64,000 bases of DNA, from positions 7,131,046 through 7,195,045 of the forward strand of contig RPFO01000667.1 of the NCBI GenBank assembly GCA_009746045.1. Direction: 5' to 3'. This document shows positions 29,384 to 42,336 of this stretch, one piece after another (positions within the stretch are counted from its first letter, which is position 1; each line of letters starts with the position of its first letter). A program made the translations under genes and the position numbers. The notes below the pieces were generated by a model, which was given only the letters and a program-made list of their open reading frames with translations, had not been told where the DNA came from and ran no database searches. The stretch comes from Mesostigma viride. Lineage: Eukaryota; Streptophyta; Mesostigmatophyceae; Mesostigmatales; Mesostigmataceae.

Positions 29384-29989
29384 ATGGTATCGGAGGAGTT
29401 AGTTTAGGGAACCCCGACAAAGCTCTCCATAACAATCTATACACGGCGTTGGCACCCCGCGACCTAGACGGCGCTGCCTGCAATGATGACGACAATTTAT
29501 CAGGTAATGGTCGAGTCGCCTGTTAGACGCCTAGAGTACCGTGCTGCCTGCAGTCCAGGACACCTTCTAGACGAAGTTAGACTTGATCGCCGCGGGCTGT
29601 GTGCATAGATAGATATATTACCTATTCTGTCCTTCGATCCTACGCATTTTGCATAATTAGGGTTGCTGTTTAAGTTCCGGCACCAGTAGGGTTGCTGGTC
29701 CGGTGTTGGCCTTCCTACCATTCGGTTTGCTTGTTGCTGTCTTAATTGGCAGACGCGTAGTGGGACGGTTAGCGTCCTTGTTTCTACACCTTTTGTACCT
29801 TGCTGCATGCTGCTTTCTAGACACCTTCCCCTACATGCAGAATTCTGTAATCTGGCCGCCTACTGACGCAACAAGGGGGCGCTGGACTCTTCGCGTTCGT
29901 CTTGCTTCTTTTCAATCGGTTTGATTCAGACTCGCCAGATAGCTCGTCCCCTACCTACACTCCTTACGTGATTGCTGCGGAACCAAAAG
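29223..29989 (+). pseudogene. Gy2 ORF0 (LTR-spanning), decayed
   Basis: ATG 29223 in the 5' LTR starts MAQYGNNYRKALESG, alignable with Gy1 MAYYSSTYVNALRSG. After a small frameshift near 29340 it reads WGRGGG...GRNNGIGG across the primer-binding site, then to a CAG|GTAATGG donor (exon end 29503). The acceptor TTCAG at 29925-29929 opens an exon of exactly 60 nt (29930-29989, starting DSPDSSSPTYTPYV) that ends AAAAG|GTATGT. Phase is the same as in Gy1. Confidence 0.5.
29385..29395 (+). promoter_or_regulatory. Gy2 primer-binding site (initiator-Met tRNA)
   Basis: TGGTATCGGAG, two bases after the LTR, matches the complement of the initiator-Met tRNA 3' end (TGGTATCAGAG) at all but one position. 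Confidence 0.75.
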
Positions 29990-30002
29990 GTATGTTAACA
30001 TA

Positions 30003-30340
30003 TGCGTGGGACTGCTGGGCAACGTCAGTTTTCATACCGGGCTCGTTCCCATTCTACTAGTGACAATAGACATGCTAAGTACTACGTACAGTAGTCATTA
30101 CTCCTACATGGTCTTCTATTTTTCTGTCGTGGGCTGACGCACGTACTATAGCCAACGAGCCTTCCTTTGGTGTATTAAAGTACAAAAAGTTTCATCGGTT
30201 TGAGGAGGCCCAGCAATATTGTCTTTGGCATAGTCAGACAGATATTGGGGTTCACACCCGTCCTACTGGTCCTCCCGCTGAGCATCCTACTGTAGATATC
30301 ACTCCTACCTTTCTTACTCCCTTACCTTCTCCTACCCGTG
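30003..30340 (+). pseudogene. Gy2 hybrid-binding-domain ORF, decayed
   Basis: Reading across frames gives AKYYV, then VITPTWSSIFLSWADAR, LKYKKFHRFEEAQQY and HSQTDIGVHTRP, the homologue of the Gy1 17051-17443 protein. A small extra element (GTACGTACAGTAGTC near 30085) inserts a stop after KYYV. Conservation of the Trp, YKKF and EEA residues indicates past selection. Confidence 0.6.
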
Positions 30341-30381
30341 AACGTTGGTCTTCTTCCTCCTCTATTGAAACCCCTCTTGCC

Positions 30382-31176
30382 TTGGAATTTCAGTCAGGTA
30401 ATATGGTGGAGATGTACACTAACACAGACTTACCTTCTACTTATAATAATGTTAATACTCGACGGGACTCGTTGGATACTGTGCACCATCTTACCCCTCA
30501 AGGTGATTCCCTACGTACTAGAATATCACCTCCTGCTACCCCTTCCTTCTACTTGCGTCGTACCCCTTCTGGAGCCCCTCTCACTTATGAGGAGAGGGTA
30601 CAGTGTTACTAGGACTCAAAGGGAAGCATCCCTTCCCCCTACATATACCCCAGCACCAGTGGCTACAGCAGCCCCTACTAATAATGCAGCTCCTACTAGT
30701 GCAGTTCGTGTTGCCCCTACTGCTCCTTCGGTTGCTGCTACCTCATATGTGCCTCCTTATGGTTTGGGTCGCAGTCAGGCTCCTATGGGCCCTCGTGGTC
30801 GTCCTAGTGCTGTGCCCACCCGTCCCCCTGTCGCCTGGTCCTACCCTGATACCGCTTGTGAGGCTGCACAAGCTCCATCGCGTGTGGCTGATTTAGAAAT
30901 AAATAGTGATTTCAGTACCATGCCCTTACATGATAAGAATAATTATGATCACTAAGCCTACTCGTCTGTTAGGGAAGAATATACTATTCCTTACATGTAT
31001 GGTCATGCTCCTGAGGCTGTGGGCCCTTCCAAACCTGTGGTTAAAACCTATCCCAGCCCCACGTTTCTACCTATCTTTGTATCGGATGGGGATGGTGGGC
31101 CTATTGGTACATATGACCCTGCCCACCCCCCTAAGCCCCCCTCTCTACCTTTGTTTGCTAATATCCCTAAGTTGGA
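30382..31176 (+). pseudogene. Gy2 gag, N-terminal part
   Basis: Fragmented frames align with Gy1 gag: RRDSLDTVHHLTPQG, Pro/Ala-rich segments, VADLEINSDFSTMPL and PKPPSLPLFANIPKLD. The frame breaks near 30600 and 30950 and is cut at 31176 by the piggyBac insertion. Confidence 0.75.
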
Positions 31177-31180
31177 TTAA

Positions 31181-34100
31181 ATGGTACTGAGTCCGTTAAA
31201 TGGTACTGAGTCCGTTTTCGTGGTACCAGTCGAAGTCCTACCACTCTAACGGACTGAGTTTGCCGCGCCTTGCAGGCGCCGCGCCAAAAATAATTTAACG
31301 GTCAAACCTGGGGGGATTGAAAGATCTAGATCTCAGCTTTCCGTAGGGCACTTCAGACCGTACTTTGGACACTTGGCCAGGGAGTACTGATCTGGCAAAC
31401 CCAGGGGGGTACCCTGGTCCTGGGGTACTTTCGGCGGGAAAAAAATCTGCGTTTTTTGCAAAAAGACGTCCACGACGACGAAACGACGTTTGACCTCGAC
31501 AGACATGGCGTCGCCTACTGGCCAGCTGCTGGCCACATTTCGACTGAAACTCAAGTGGATTTAAGGTGGCAGTGCCTCCGGCCTTCTTCGGAGAGCCGTG
31601 GGCAGTGCAAGAATATGGTGAGAATCATGCGCATTATCGTCTAGACGGCCATGTAGCGGAGGTGACACGCGATAAAAATCACGGATGGTGCAAATTTGTC
31701 GACGATCCATGCAAATATAAGTTGACAAAAGAGCAGATTTTTCAGTTCAGGAAGGTAGGAGAGACCTCTAGGCCTGCGGAGGACGAGGTAGAGGAGGAAG
31801 GGGATGCAGGCAGCGATGGGCAGGAAGGTGGGAGCGCAGGTGACGGTCCAGATGCCTCGGAGCCGGCATCGGAGCCCGAGGCGGATGACGAGGAGGATAG
31901 CGAGGATATCTCCACTTCCCCGGTCAAGAAACGTGCCAAGCGTCGTGCAGGCAACCCGAGGAAGGCTCCAGCCATCGCGCCTGCTGCAAGGAGGCGTCTG
32001 CAGCGGCTGCCCCCTCCGGATCAACCCGACTCCGAGGCCAGCAACTCTTCTGTCGATGACGACATCGTTCCCGAGCTCGTTGACAGCGATGCTGAGGCGG
32101 AGGAGGCGGGGGACGATGCTCCCGATGCATGGTGGCGACGATGGCGACGATGGGTGGGTGTTCGGCACTGGCACGCCGGATCCTGCAACACTTCCCCGCC
32201 CGCGGCATTCTGAGCCGGTTGACGGTGAGCGCAAGGCGATGTATCAGAACATCCCGGGGGTTCCTTACAGGTTTTCTCCTCTCGAGCTATTCTCGCTGTT
32301 TTGGCAGCCTGGCCCCGTGCTGGAGCGGATTGTCAAGGAGACAAACCGCTATGCCGAGGAGAAGCAGCGCACGGCATCTGCTGGGGCACGGGAGTGGTCG
32401 CCTCTTTCCATGAACGAGCTGGGCAGGGTGGCTGGGCCTCCTCTTGACCATGTCACTCGTGGCCATGCCTGCCCGGTCTGATTATTTTTCTGGCCAGCCA
32501 CTTGGTGCTGCTCATGCTGCCAACCTGCAGCACGTGATGCCCTGGCAGCGCTTTCAGCAAATTACACGCTTCCTACACTTCCGGGACTCTGCCCAGCGCC
32601 CCGCCAACACGCAGACACGCGAGTGGCGACTGTGGCAGTTCTTGTGGCTGGAGGACATCTTGAACGTGGCCTACAAGAAGTACTTCATCCCAGGCAGCGC
32701 GGCCGCCATCGACGAGAGGAGCATCGCATCCAGGCACAAGCTGTGCCCGATAAGGTGCTTCAACCCGAGCAAGCCTGCCCCCTTCCACGTGAAGCAGTAT
32801 TGCCTGAACGACTGGCCCACCGGCTACCTCTACCATGCCAACACGTACGACAAGCTGCCCCAGGTCAACCATACACCTTTCACGTGGTGAGTGAGCTCGC
32901 CAGCACGCTGCCACACGGGGTCAACATGGCCATGGACCGGTTCTACACCGGGCGCGAGGTGATTGAGACGTGCCACCGCATGGGCCACCGCGTGTGGTGG
33001 GCACGGTGCTCCCCAACCGCCGTGGCATCCCCGTCGCCGAGGTCAAGCGCCGCATGCCCCGCAGGCCAGTCCAGGGGGACTACGCATGGGCTGTCAACCG
33101 TGATGGGCTGACCCTGTGCGCGTGGCAGGACCGCAAGCTCGTGTGGGTGCTGGCCAAGGGCATCCCCCTAAGTTGAGGAGGAGATGGTCAGCCGCCATGG
33201 CGGCCGCGACGAGCGCGTCATGGTCACCATGCCCCCTCACTCATTCCCGCGTACTGGAGCTGCTACAAGGCAGTGGACAAGTTTGACCAGCTCGCCAGCA
33301 ACTACGACCTGCAGAAGGCCCTTGTCTCGCGGGTGTGGTGGCACCGGGTCGCCACGGGGCACCTGGCCAACGCGGTCGGCAACGCCTACATCCTGCAGAC
33401 TCTCACCCGCGCCAACCGCCCTGACTGCCTCTCCCACGTGGGGTTCCTCCGCTTGCTCTCACAGCAGCTGGTGAACAATCAGTGGCATGGCGCCCGGCTG
33501 GACATCGACCGCATCGCGGAGGCCCACCAGCCTGGGCTGGACGGGCGGTTCAGCGGCACCCACCTCGTGCCCGAGCGCATCCCGTGGACGGAGGCGGCGC
33601 AGTGTGTGGTGTGCGCCACGATCCCCGAGCGCAAGCGCACCAACTTCTGGTGCAAGGACTGCGACCAGGCACTGTGCACGGGCGCGTGCTGGAACGTGTT
33701 CCACGCTGCCCAGGGCCACTGGCTGGCCTCGACGGCGACGACCGCCGCCAGCGTGCCATGCAGCCCCTGTCAGCCCGCAGCCCGGCTGGCCGCGCGTGGG
33801 CTGAGGCCAATGGCCGCACGACCCGTGCACTGCATGGCAGCTGGCACCCACCTGACAGGGCCTCGTATAGGAGGCAGTTTCTGCGCATCCAGAGGCACAA
33901 TCAGACTTAGTTTGGCACATAGCCAGGTAGCCTTGCCAGTGACAGTTAGCTACACCCTTGGCGGGTAGTCATGCGCTACCACGCGTGCGCTAGTGACATT
34001 TTGGCCCCTTGCGGCATGTTGGCATGTGTTATACGGCATGGTCTCTTGTTTTATTGCATGATTATGGTGTTTTATGCCCATTTGGGCATCCCTTGCTATT

Positions 34101-34549
34101 TTATGCCATTTGGCATCCTGTTTTGTGTTGTTATGCTACCATATTAACCCCTGTCAGCTGGCACCGTTATAACGGTGCCAGCTGCCTTGGGCCATTTGGT
34201 TAGTAGCGTTCACAGTTCTGTGACATTTCATGTTGTGAATGCATTGATGGCATGCCTGTGAATAATTTTAACTCCCTTCAAAGGGCCAGGGCCAGCAGAT
34301 TTGAATAAATGGTCCATAATGCAATATATGTGTCTCGAACCCCATGTGCGCTGTACCCCCCTGAGGGGGGTGCTATTTATAGCAGGTGTAGGGCATAGAT
34401 ATGTGACCAACCAAATTTCCCAAACATTATTTGATATAAAAGCATGCTTGGTTCCAAGGGTGGGCCAGAAAATGTTATTTGGCTAGTTACTGCCAGGCGC
34501 ACAAAGATACCCAAACTCAGTCCGTTTCGGTGGTTCCAGTTGACACCAT
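31181..34549 (+). mobile_element. PB1: piggyBac-type transposon
   Basis: TTAA at 31177-31180 and 34550-34553. Ends begin ATGGT in inverted orientation, with subterminal inverted repeats AACGGACTGAGTTTG (31248-31262 and, inverted, 34512-34526). At the left end TTAAATGGTACTGAGTCCG is tandemly doubled. It carries a degenerate piggyBac transposase. TTAA-only targeting is diagnostic of the superfamily. Coding DNA is GC-rich compared with Gy2. Confidence 0.85.
31566..33800 (+). pseudogene. piggyBac transposase (DDE_Tnp_1_7), frameshifted
   Basis: Segments over three frames: an acidic N-terminus (31566-32110), FSPLELFSLFWQPG and ETNRYAEEK (32270-32360), DYFSGQPLG and RFQQITRFLHFRD (32480-32590), then the RNase H-like core with the three catalytic Asp residues in IDERS (32711), AMDRFYTG (32935) and AVDKFDQL (33276). 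A C-terminal Cys-rich finger CVVCATIP ... FWCKDCDQALC (33603-33690) is typical of piggyBac and binds the ends. Frame changes near 32130, 32445, 32890, 33000 and 33180 show it is inactive, although every catalytic residue remains. Confidence 0.85.
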
Positions 34550-34553
34550 TTAA

Positions 34554-36446
34554 GGGGACGGTCCCGGCGCGAATATTTTGGCGCCGAAAAATTCGCGGTA
34601 CCCGTCCGTACCGTGAAAAAGTGGTGCACGGGGCGCGCACCCCTACCGGAGCTGGCCATGGCGACGTGCTTTCAGGCAGAGTAGAAAAAGATAGCTCGCG
34701 GAATGCAGAGAAACTGAGCGAATCTTAAAGACGATGAGTAAATGATACTACTTCGTAGCGGAGTTCGCGTTTTTTGCAGTGTCGATGATTTTATTGATGA
34801 CCATCGCCACGGGGGTCCAATCTGATGTTTTCGTCGAGAGGAATAAATTAGAATGCACGCTGGCGGCGGTGATTGTCAGGTTTTATGGGCTTTACCTAGC
34901 GTCAAGGATGCGTTTAAATCGTTATTGGTAAAGCTTTAAAAAATTTGCTGGGTTTCGGCAAGATTTCCGTCATGATCGGCAAGACACTCTCCAGGCTCGC
35001 GGGATGCGCGTCTTATTATTCCATGGAAGGTTGCTCTTTCTTGCGCCGCTGGGCGAAGGACAATTCCGGCAATGGTACGATCGTGTGATCAACGTGACCC
35101 TATGAATGTTTCGCTTCCTTTATGGGTTATCAACGCAAGTTTTCGGCTTTTTTCCGTGCAGTTAGCGCCAGGTATAATGCCATTCCGTGCTGCGCATCGC
35201 CAGATTCCTGGCACCTTTCAGCGGTTTTAATGTACGTTGCATGGCTGGGATGTGTCAAAGCGTGACCGTGGCATATCGTCAAGTTGTCAGGGATTTGCTG
35301 AGTGGTTTCTTGGAAGGAGATTGCTAACAGCACTTAGTTTTGTGTGAATATTGACGCGGCCTTTCTTAGCAGAGGCTTCATTGTGGTTAGAGGCTCACAA
35401 GCTTGAGTTTGTTTCTTGGCAAACAATTGCGCTGGAAAGAAAGGTGGCAGTGGTTTTTCTGAGGGGCATACTGCATGGGTGGAACTGCACGTAGGTAGGG
35501 GTTATCGTTGTCTTGTTGGCCTTTCTCCCACTAAAATGGGAGAGCCCTAATTTATATGCTAGCAAGGCAAGGTAACCATGGTAAGAAGCCTTGGCAAGCA
35601 GCATGTATGATGATTCTGCTTTCTCTGTGGACTGTCTGTTGTTACCCTTGTTGGGCAATTAGTGGATATGGCTTTCTAGGGTGTGTTTGAGCTTGGTTTT
35701 GGGATGATGCCCACACCATAAACCTGAAATATGCTTTAGAAGTGTCGGCTAGGCATGTAGAGCTACCTGCCTCATTGTTGTGCACACACGCAACAGGTTG
35801 CCCGTGTCGAGGTAAGGAAAGGGCACATGACGTGCCCAGCCCCCTCCTTGTACATTGTGGTCGAATTGGGCATGGTCAGGAGCCTTTTGGATGGCATAGG
35901 AAGTGTTAGTGTGCCTTAATACTCACTAATGCCTTCCTTAGCGTCTGCACAGGTGGCCAACTGCCAAAATTAATAACTGCTACAGCTGAGCTCAGAATGC
36001 CACCAAACTTTGACAGTGCCTTCTATGGTCATGACAGAATTTGACTATTACTTTTTAGGCCTAATTGATGTGTTATGAGTGTGTATGGGGACGCCCTGCC
36101 TAAAAAAGCGTTTTTTTGGCCCAAAAATTAATAACTCAAAGGGATGTGCTGATTTTGTTGATCCAATTAGGTAGAAACCATGTCCCATGACATTTTTATA
36201 TGGGTATTACTTTTTTCATGCAACTGGTTCTCCCACTGTTCTGGGCAAGATGTGCCCCGGACAGCGTTTTTTTCTATTTTTAGCTCATAGCCGGTGTATG
36301 GCTGGGGGTAGTACCCCCAACAAGTGGTGGTATGCATGCCCAAACATCATGTTTATGGTCCCCAAACATCATTCAGTGGTTGTCAGTTGCATTTCTGTAG
36401 TTATTAGGGGGGGTAAGTTTTGATATATTTCTATGGGACCCTCCCC
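34554..36446. mobile_element. PB2: non-coding TTAA-flanked piggyBac-like element
   Basis: TTAA at 34550-34553 (shared with PB1) and 36447-36450. Terminal inverted repeats GGGGACGGTCCC (left) and GGGGAGGGTCCC (right, inverted) differ at one base. Next to the left end is GGCGCG-AATATTTT-GGCGCC followed by TTCGCGGTACCCGTCCG, also found at 7540-7602. No convincing ORF in 1.9 kb, so it is probably a non-autonomous derivative. Confidence 0.75.
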
Positions 36447-36457
36447 TTAAGGGTTAA

Positions 36458-37413
36458 CTACCCCCCAACAATTCTTTACCTTTATCATGCTACTAACTCA
36501 GAATACGGAGTCCTGGCAAAACCATAATAGGTGGCGCCTACCTGATTCAGTGCTAGTTCCACACTAGGTACTTACTACCTGTATCACGTCTGAGCTAGCT
36601 ACTATTATTCAGTGCATGAGTCGCTTGCCTCCCATGCCTACCCCAACTCTGTCGCTGAGTTATTTAAGCGTCTGGAAAGTCACCTAGTCCCGCCCGATTC
36701 AGATTGGCAGAAAAGGTTGGCCTTTGGAACCCTCCAGCAGGGTACAAAGTCCTTTAAAGACTATATGAAAGAATTTGATTCACAAATGGTTAGGATTAGG
36801 GATCTGTCGGGGTCAGAGGTCCGTGCCCGTTTTCTGCAGGGCCGGCCTTAACAAGCCTCTCCTCCGTGAAGTTAAACGTGAATTTTCTGCCTACCGCTTT
36901 CGTGATCTACCTCTTAAGCTAGTTCGCCAGCATCTCCTACGCGTGGCAGATTTCTTCACTACCCCTTTTCCTACCCGTACTCGTGTGCATAACCTTATTC
37001 TCTCCCCTGAGGCGGAAGAATCCTCCTACGTTGAAGAACTAGATATATGTGTTACTGATATTTCTGCTCTTGATGTATCCCATATTACTTGTTATCACTG
37101 TAAGGAGGTTGGGCATCTTAAACGGGAGTGTCCTAAATTTTTGTCAGGTGCTCCCCCTCATCCTGATGCCCGCCCCCCTCGTGCCCCTCAGAGGGCCCCT
37201 CAGAGGGCCCCTATTCGCCCTACCCTAGGCCGTTCGTCTACCGCTACCCCCAACCCTAGGTTAAATGCTTTGCAAGCAGCATCCCCTGGGGTTCCCTACT
37301 CTGATTTGCCTCCCGAACCCTCTTCCTTTTCTCGTGAATCTCCACCAGTGGCCTTTTCGCCGGGGTCTCTACCAGGGTTCTCTCCTGCGGATTATGGGGG
37401 GGAGGGGAAACAG
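36458..37413 (+). pseudogene. Gy2 gag, C-terminal part with zinc knuckle
   Basis: Resumes after the piggyBac insertions with QQFFTFIMLLTQNTESW-equivalent sequence, LAFGTLQQGTKSFKDYMKEF, and an intact CCHC knuckle CYHCKEVGHLKREC (C-X2-C-X4-H-X4-C), then a Pro/Arg-rich tail ending GGEGKQ and a stop. Broken near 36565, 36625 and 36845. The protease frame continues at -1 across the G-run at 37395-37407. Confidence 0.8.
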
Positions 37414-40400
37414 TAGACCTGTCAGCCGGGGCCCCCGGTAACCTAGGCAGGTCCATAGATAGTACCCCGTTAATAAATAATACAAATTTTTGTTTACCTG
37501 TACTTGTTACTACTGTGGATGCTAATTCTACCTTTCCCTCTCGTGTTAGGCCACTAATGTTGGGTGGTTTAACTATTCCTTCCTCTGTTGTAGATCCCTT
37601 CCTACACAGTAACGACTTACTTGATGTTTCTGTTCTTGTTGATAGCGGTGCAGCCAGCTCATTTGTGAGCGAGGCATTGGTTAGACGATTAGGATTAACG
37701 CCTACCGTACCTCACCCTATACCTGTTACTGTACATTATGCTGATGGCCGTACCAGTCACTCACCCGGTACAGTCTCCCTACCCCTTGTTATTCAGGGTC
37801 GTCCCATTAATCTGGTGGCTACTATAGGCCCTATCACCACTGCCGATGTGCTGTCAGGCCTGGATTGGCACCAGGATAGTAAAATTACTATTAACTATGA
37901 TACGATGGTAATTTGGTTTCCTGATTACACCTACTGGCTACCTGAACGCCACTATAAAGTTGAGAATTTATCCTTGGTGGATATTACCCCTGCACCTCCT
38001 TCCGAACCTGTTGTACGTTCCACGTCTGAAGTATTAATGTCTGAAACAGAACTACGAGCGGAACTTAAGGAAAATGGTTACCTACTGTGTATGTTCCTAC
38101 AGTTAGAAGTTGAGACGGTTGATTGTCCTACCAATACAGTGCGTGTAGATTTAAATTAAATAGGAGTAGGATTCAATAAAACAGAATTAGCCAGATATAT
38201 ATTATAATAATATAATTACTTCTTACAGCAGAGTGAAATCACTCAAACCATTTGAAGCAAACGCCCAGCTATAAACCTCTATACAGAGCCATGTCAAAGC
38301 TCTATACTACGATAAGACCAATGGAAACTCCTAACGGGAGGAACCTAATAGCCCTGCTGCACCGCAAAATCAGCCCGCGTACGGCGGAGCATGATGTCAG
38401 CCATGGCCCGAGTCAGCGCCATAGATATATATGGCTGTAATAGATGAGTCGAAAGTCTTTGAAGAGAAGACCCCTTGATCTTATCCCCCTCCTCGTTCTG
38501 TGCTACACCGTGTGGTGGTTAAGGAGGGTGCGGTACCTACCCATTCTCCATTGTATCGGATGGGTCCTTCCGAGTTGATAGAGTTAAAGAAAATACTTGT
38601 GTCTTTGTTAGAGGCGGGATTAATTGAACCTAGTAACTCTGACACCCTATTCTGCGGGTGTCCTACTTGTACCCAAACCTAATGGTAAATTTCGCCTTGT
38701 TGCCGACTACCGTAAACTAAACGACATTACTGTCTAAATATCCCCTACCCAGAATAGATGATATATTTAATAAGGTGAAAGGGTCTACCTGTTTTACTGT
38801 TCTAGATTGTGCGGATGGCTTCTGGCAGCTGCGTATTGCTCCAGAAGATTGCCATAAAACGGCTTTTGCCACCCCCTATGGTCACTATCACTTCAGAGTC
38901 GCTGCGATGGGTCTATGCAATTCTCCTGCCTCCTTCCAAATGCTGATATGAACGAGGTCCTTAGACCCGTTATGGGCAACTCTAACCTACCGCAAGTCTC
39001 CTCTGATCTTAAGGACCTAGCTATACCTTCTCTTCTGTCCCTATCTCGGAACATGATCGCTCCTGTGCCCAAGCCTATTTGGATGACATCCTTATATATT
39101 CCCCCGATTTTGAGACCCACCTCTCTGATCTAAAGAAGGTATTGGATATTATGGCCGCCAATTCCCTGTGGGCTAGAAGGGCCAAGGTTCGGTCTGGGAG
39201 AAGTGTACCTTTTCTAGGCCATGTTCTCTCGGATCAAGGAGTTTCTACCGATCCTGACAAGACCAGGTCTATACAGGATTTGCCTACTCCTACGGATGTT
39301 AAAAGTGTGCGTAGCTTTTTAGGTATTGCTTCTTAAACTACCGACGATTTATTCCTCGTTTAGCCACTATTGCGGCGCCTATCAACCATTTATTAAAGAA
39401 AGACATACCTTTTATTTGGAGTGTCGAGTGTCAGAAGGCGTTTGAAACATTGAAGTCCCTGTTAATCTCTCCTCCTGTTCTGATCCTACCCGACACCTCC
39501 AAACCTTTCGTGGTAGCTACCGATGCTAGTAAAGTAGCTATTGGTGGTGTATTACTCCAGGACCAGGGTAACGGCCTACAGCCTATCGAATACATCTCTA
39601 GGACTATGTTGCCAGCCGAACGTAACTATCCGGTGCATCAGCAAGAATTACTAGCTGTTGTATATTGCTGTCATATACCTGGCAGCACTTCCTTAAGGGT
39701 GCCCAGTTCGACGTGTGCTTAAATGAGCCTTGTGACTCTGACCCATACCGACTAGTGATACAGACTGATCACCGTCCTCTTACCCATCTCTTGTCGCAAC
39801 CCAACCTTACCCCTAGGCAAGCGCGTTGGATGGAATTCTTAGCACAGTTTGCTCCCTTCAAGCTACAATATGTGAAGGGTGTAGATAATATAATTCCAGA
39901 TGCCCTATCTCGTAGACCTGACTATTCTTTTTTTGAAGACCTGGATGTATTAAATACTACCCTTGTCCCTACCGCGGCTGCATGGCGTGTCTCATTACGG
40001 TGCTATTCCGGATGATGAAATGTATTCCTACCTTTTTCATACGGCCGTACGTATGCCGGACCTCCTATCCCATGTCGGGTTGTCGCTCAGGTGTGAGGGC
40101 ACCCCTGTTACGTGTGGGTGGGGGGAGGAATCCGAAAAATCTGAAAAATCTTTTATTTCTGTTCCCCTTAGTCATGTCGCCACCTGTGCGGGCAAATCCT
40201 ACAATAATATTGAACCCTTGGGTCCTCCGTTGCTGTTTGGTAAAGCGGTCGCGGATCTGTTCAAACCTACTGTGGATATGGCGATAGCTACTCCTACTTC
40301 TGATATGGAACGCCTCATTAGTAGATTTACTGCTACCGAGCCTGAGGCTCTAGCCGCTATTGCTTCTCACCCTCAGCAGTTTGGTAAATACCCTTGTAAG

Positions 40401-41822
40401 TTTGTAGGTGGTTTCTTATATGTGCTTATTAAAGACAACCCTCCTCAGTGGCGTCTCTACATTCCACCCATCTGTCGGTCCGGGTTGTTATTCGAGTTGC
40501 ATGATTTATCTGCCCACCATCAAGGTAATAAACGGGTAATTGATCTGGTTACTCGTTCATACTTTTGGCCCTCTCTCACTCGGGATGTAGAGGAATATGT
40601 TAGGACGTGTCAATCTTGCCAGGAGATGAAACCTACCAATGTGGGGCAGATAGCAGAACCCCGCACACTACCCGACCCCATTAATGCCTTGGGACTCTAT
40701 TATGATGGACTTTGTGGGTCCTTTCAAAAAGAATTCTAAGGGTAATGCTCAGATATTAGTTTTTTTGGATCGCCTCACGCGTATGTGCCACTTGGTGCCG
40801 TGCCCCCTAGAGCTCACGGCACGGGACTGCGCTCACCTCTACCTTCAGAATGTTTATAGGTATCACGGTTTGACTTAGGCAGTTTATTTCCGATAAGGAT
40901 AAACTGTTAACTTCTGATTTCTGGCAGGAGTTCTTTGCTGCCATTGGTACCAAGGTCACTTTGGGTACTGCCTACCACTCTTCCTCCTCCCATTTAGTAG
41001 AACGTTTAAACAGAGTCGTGGAGGAGGCCCTCCGCCATTATGTTAACAGTACTGGGCCGTGATTGGGAGGACTACCTATGCCTAGTAGAATTTTCTTTGA
41101 ATAACTGCCCGCAAGCGGCCCATGGATTTACTCCCTTCTTCCTGGACACGGGCAGGCAGCCTCTTACCCCTACCTCTATCATCGCTAGCTCTCTTCGTGA
41201 TAAAGATACGGTGGCTCGCGATACTATTGCTGGTGTGAATGAGTTATTAGCTAAAATGCGTGATGTTCATGATCGTGCTATCGAGGGCTATCATAAGGCC
41301 CAATCTAAATATTTAGCTAGATTGCGAGCTTCGCTAGATCGCAGGGCCCCAGAGATAGAAGTAGGAGATTTGGTGCTAGTAGAAGGCCCTCGTGTTGGCC
41401 GGTTTGCGCATACGTTCGAGGCGGAACTTAAAGTGAAGCTTCGGGCTGCCTACCTAGGTCCCTTTAGGGTTCTTGCTCGCGTAGGAAATTTCTTGTATGA
41501 GGTTGATATCCCTACTTCCTGGCAGACCTTCTCTCGTACCTTCCACAGGAGCCAGCTAAAATTATATCACCAGAGCACCTTCGCTGGTCGTGAACAGGCT
41601 CCTGCTCCCCTAGAACATAACCCGGAAACGGGTGAGGTGGAGGACGAGGTTGAGGCCATAGTAGCACACCGTGATGTCAAGCGTGGACGGGGTGTGCAGC
41701 GCCACTACAAAATTAAATGGATGTATTCCCGTGGTGAGGTGGACAGGGTGTGGTATACAGAAGCAGAATTAGACGGGTGCGCCCGCCTTCTTCAAGAATA
41801 TAAAACCCTACACTCACTGTAG
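37414..41822 (+). pseudogene. Gy2 protease, RT, RNase H, integrase, chromodomain
   Basis: Protease VLVDSGAASSFVSEALVRRL (about 37640), RT with LDCADGFWQLRIAPEDCHKT (38800-38860) and YLDDILIYSPDFETHL near 39077, RNase H ATDASK / QELLAVV / QTDHRPL (39515-39780), integrase LHDLSAHHQGNKR and TCQSCQEMKP, MMDFVGPFKKN, LVERLNRV, and chromodomain RHYKIKWMYSR...VWYTEAEL ending at 41822. Lesions include a LINE-E insertion at 38202, a loss near 38735, and small extras near 38640, 39335, 40684, 40873 and 41050. The overall order equals Gy1. Confidence 0.83.
38202..38422 (-). mobile_element. LINE-E 3'-end fragment in Gy2
   Basis: A 9-bp duplication AGATATATA (38193-38201, 38423-38431) flanks 221 bp. Minus-strand codons read MALTRAMADIMLRRTRADF to a stop at 38345, matching the last residues of the LINE-E copy at 42548 (LALTRTVADVLFRRTRADF). 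The tail end is TAATATTATTATAA. Confidence 0.8.
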
Positions 41823-42336
41823 AACCCCTTTCCCTCCCTCCTTGCCCCTTATCATGCCCTCATTGCTGCTGGCCGGTTGGTTGTCCCGCCCCCGTGCAGC
41901 AGCCATGACAACGCCTACCTCTACCTCCTACGCTGGGCCCTCGGAGGATCCAACCTACGAGATCCTACCAGGCTACCGAGTCTCCCGCCAGTGCGCGCCG
42001 GGCGGGCGCGTGTACCATGCCTTGGAGCTGGAAGTCTCCCCGGCTGTGCGTAGCGCCCTATTTATGGCGCCCTGGTACGGTCCGGACCCCCAGGCCCCCA
42101 ACCAACATGCTCAACCTACACTCCTTCGACGACGCTGGTGTGTGCCTACTCGATCGGGTGTGGTCAGGACTGCCCCGGTCTACTTCAGATCGAGGCGGCG
42201 CTGAACGGGCCGCGCATTTTTGCCTACCTGTCCACTACCGGCCTACCGCGAGCGCCTCCGGGTTGTTTTTCGCTGCTTTCCGGAGGACTCGGAGGTCATG
42301 TTCGACAGTGCGCCATGCGACCTCCAGCGCGTATAT

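Noticed and set aside
33459-33920. Antisense ORFs of 100-150 aa within the piggyBac transposase region
   Set aside because: Shadows of GC-rich coding sequence; the sense strand carries the catalytic and Cys-finger motifs.
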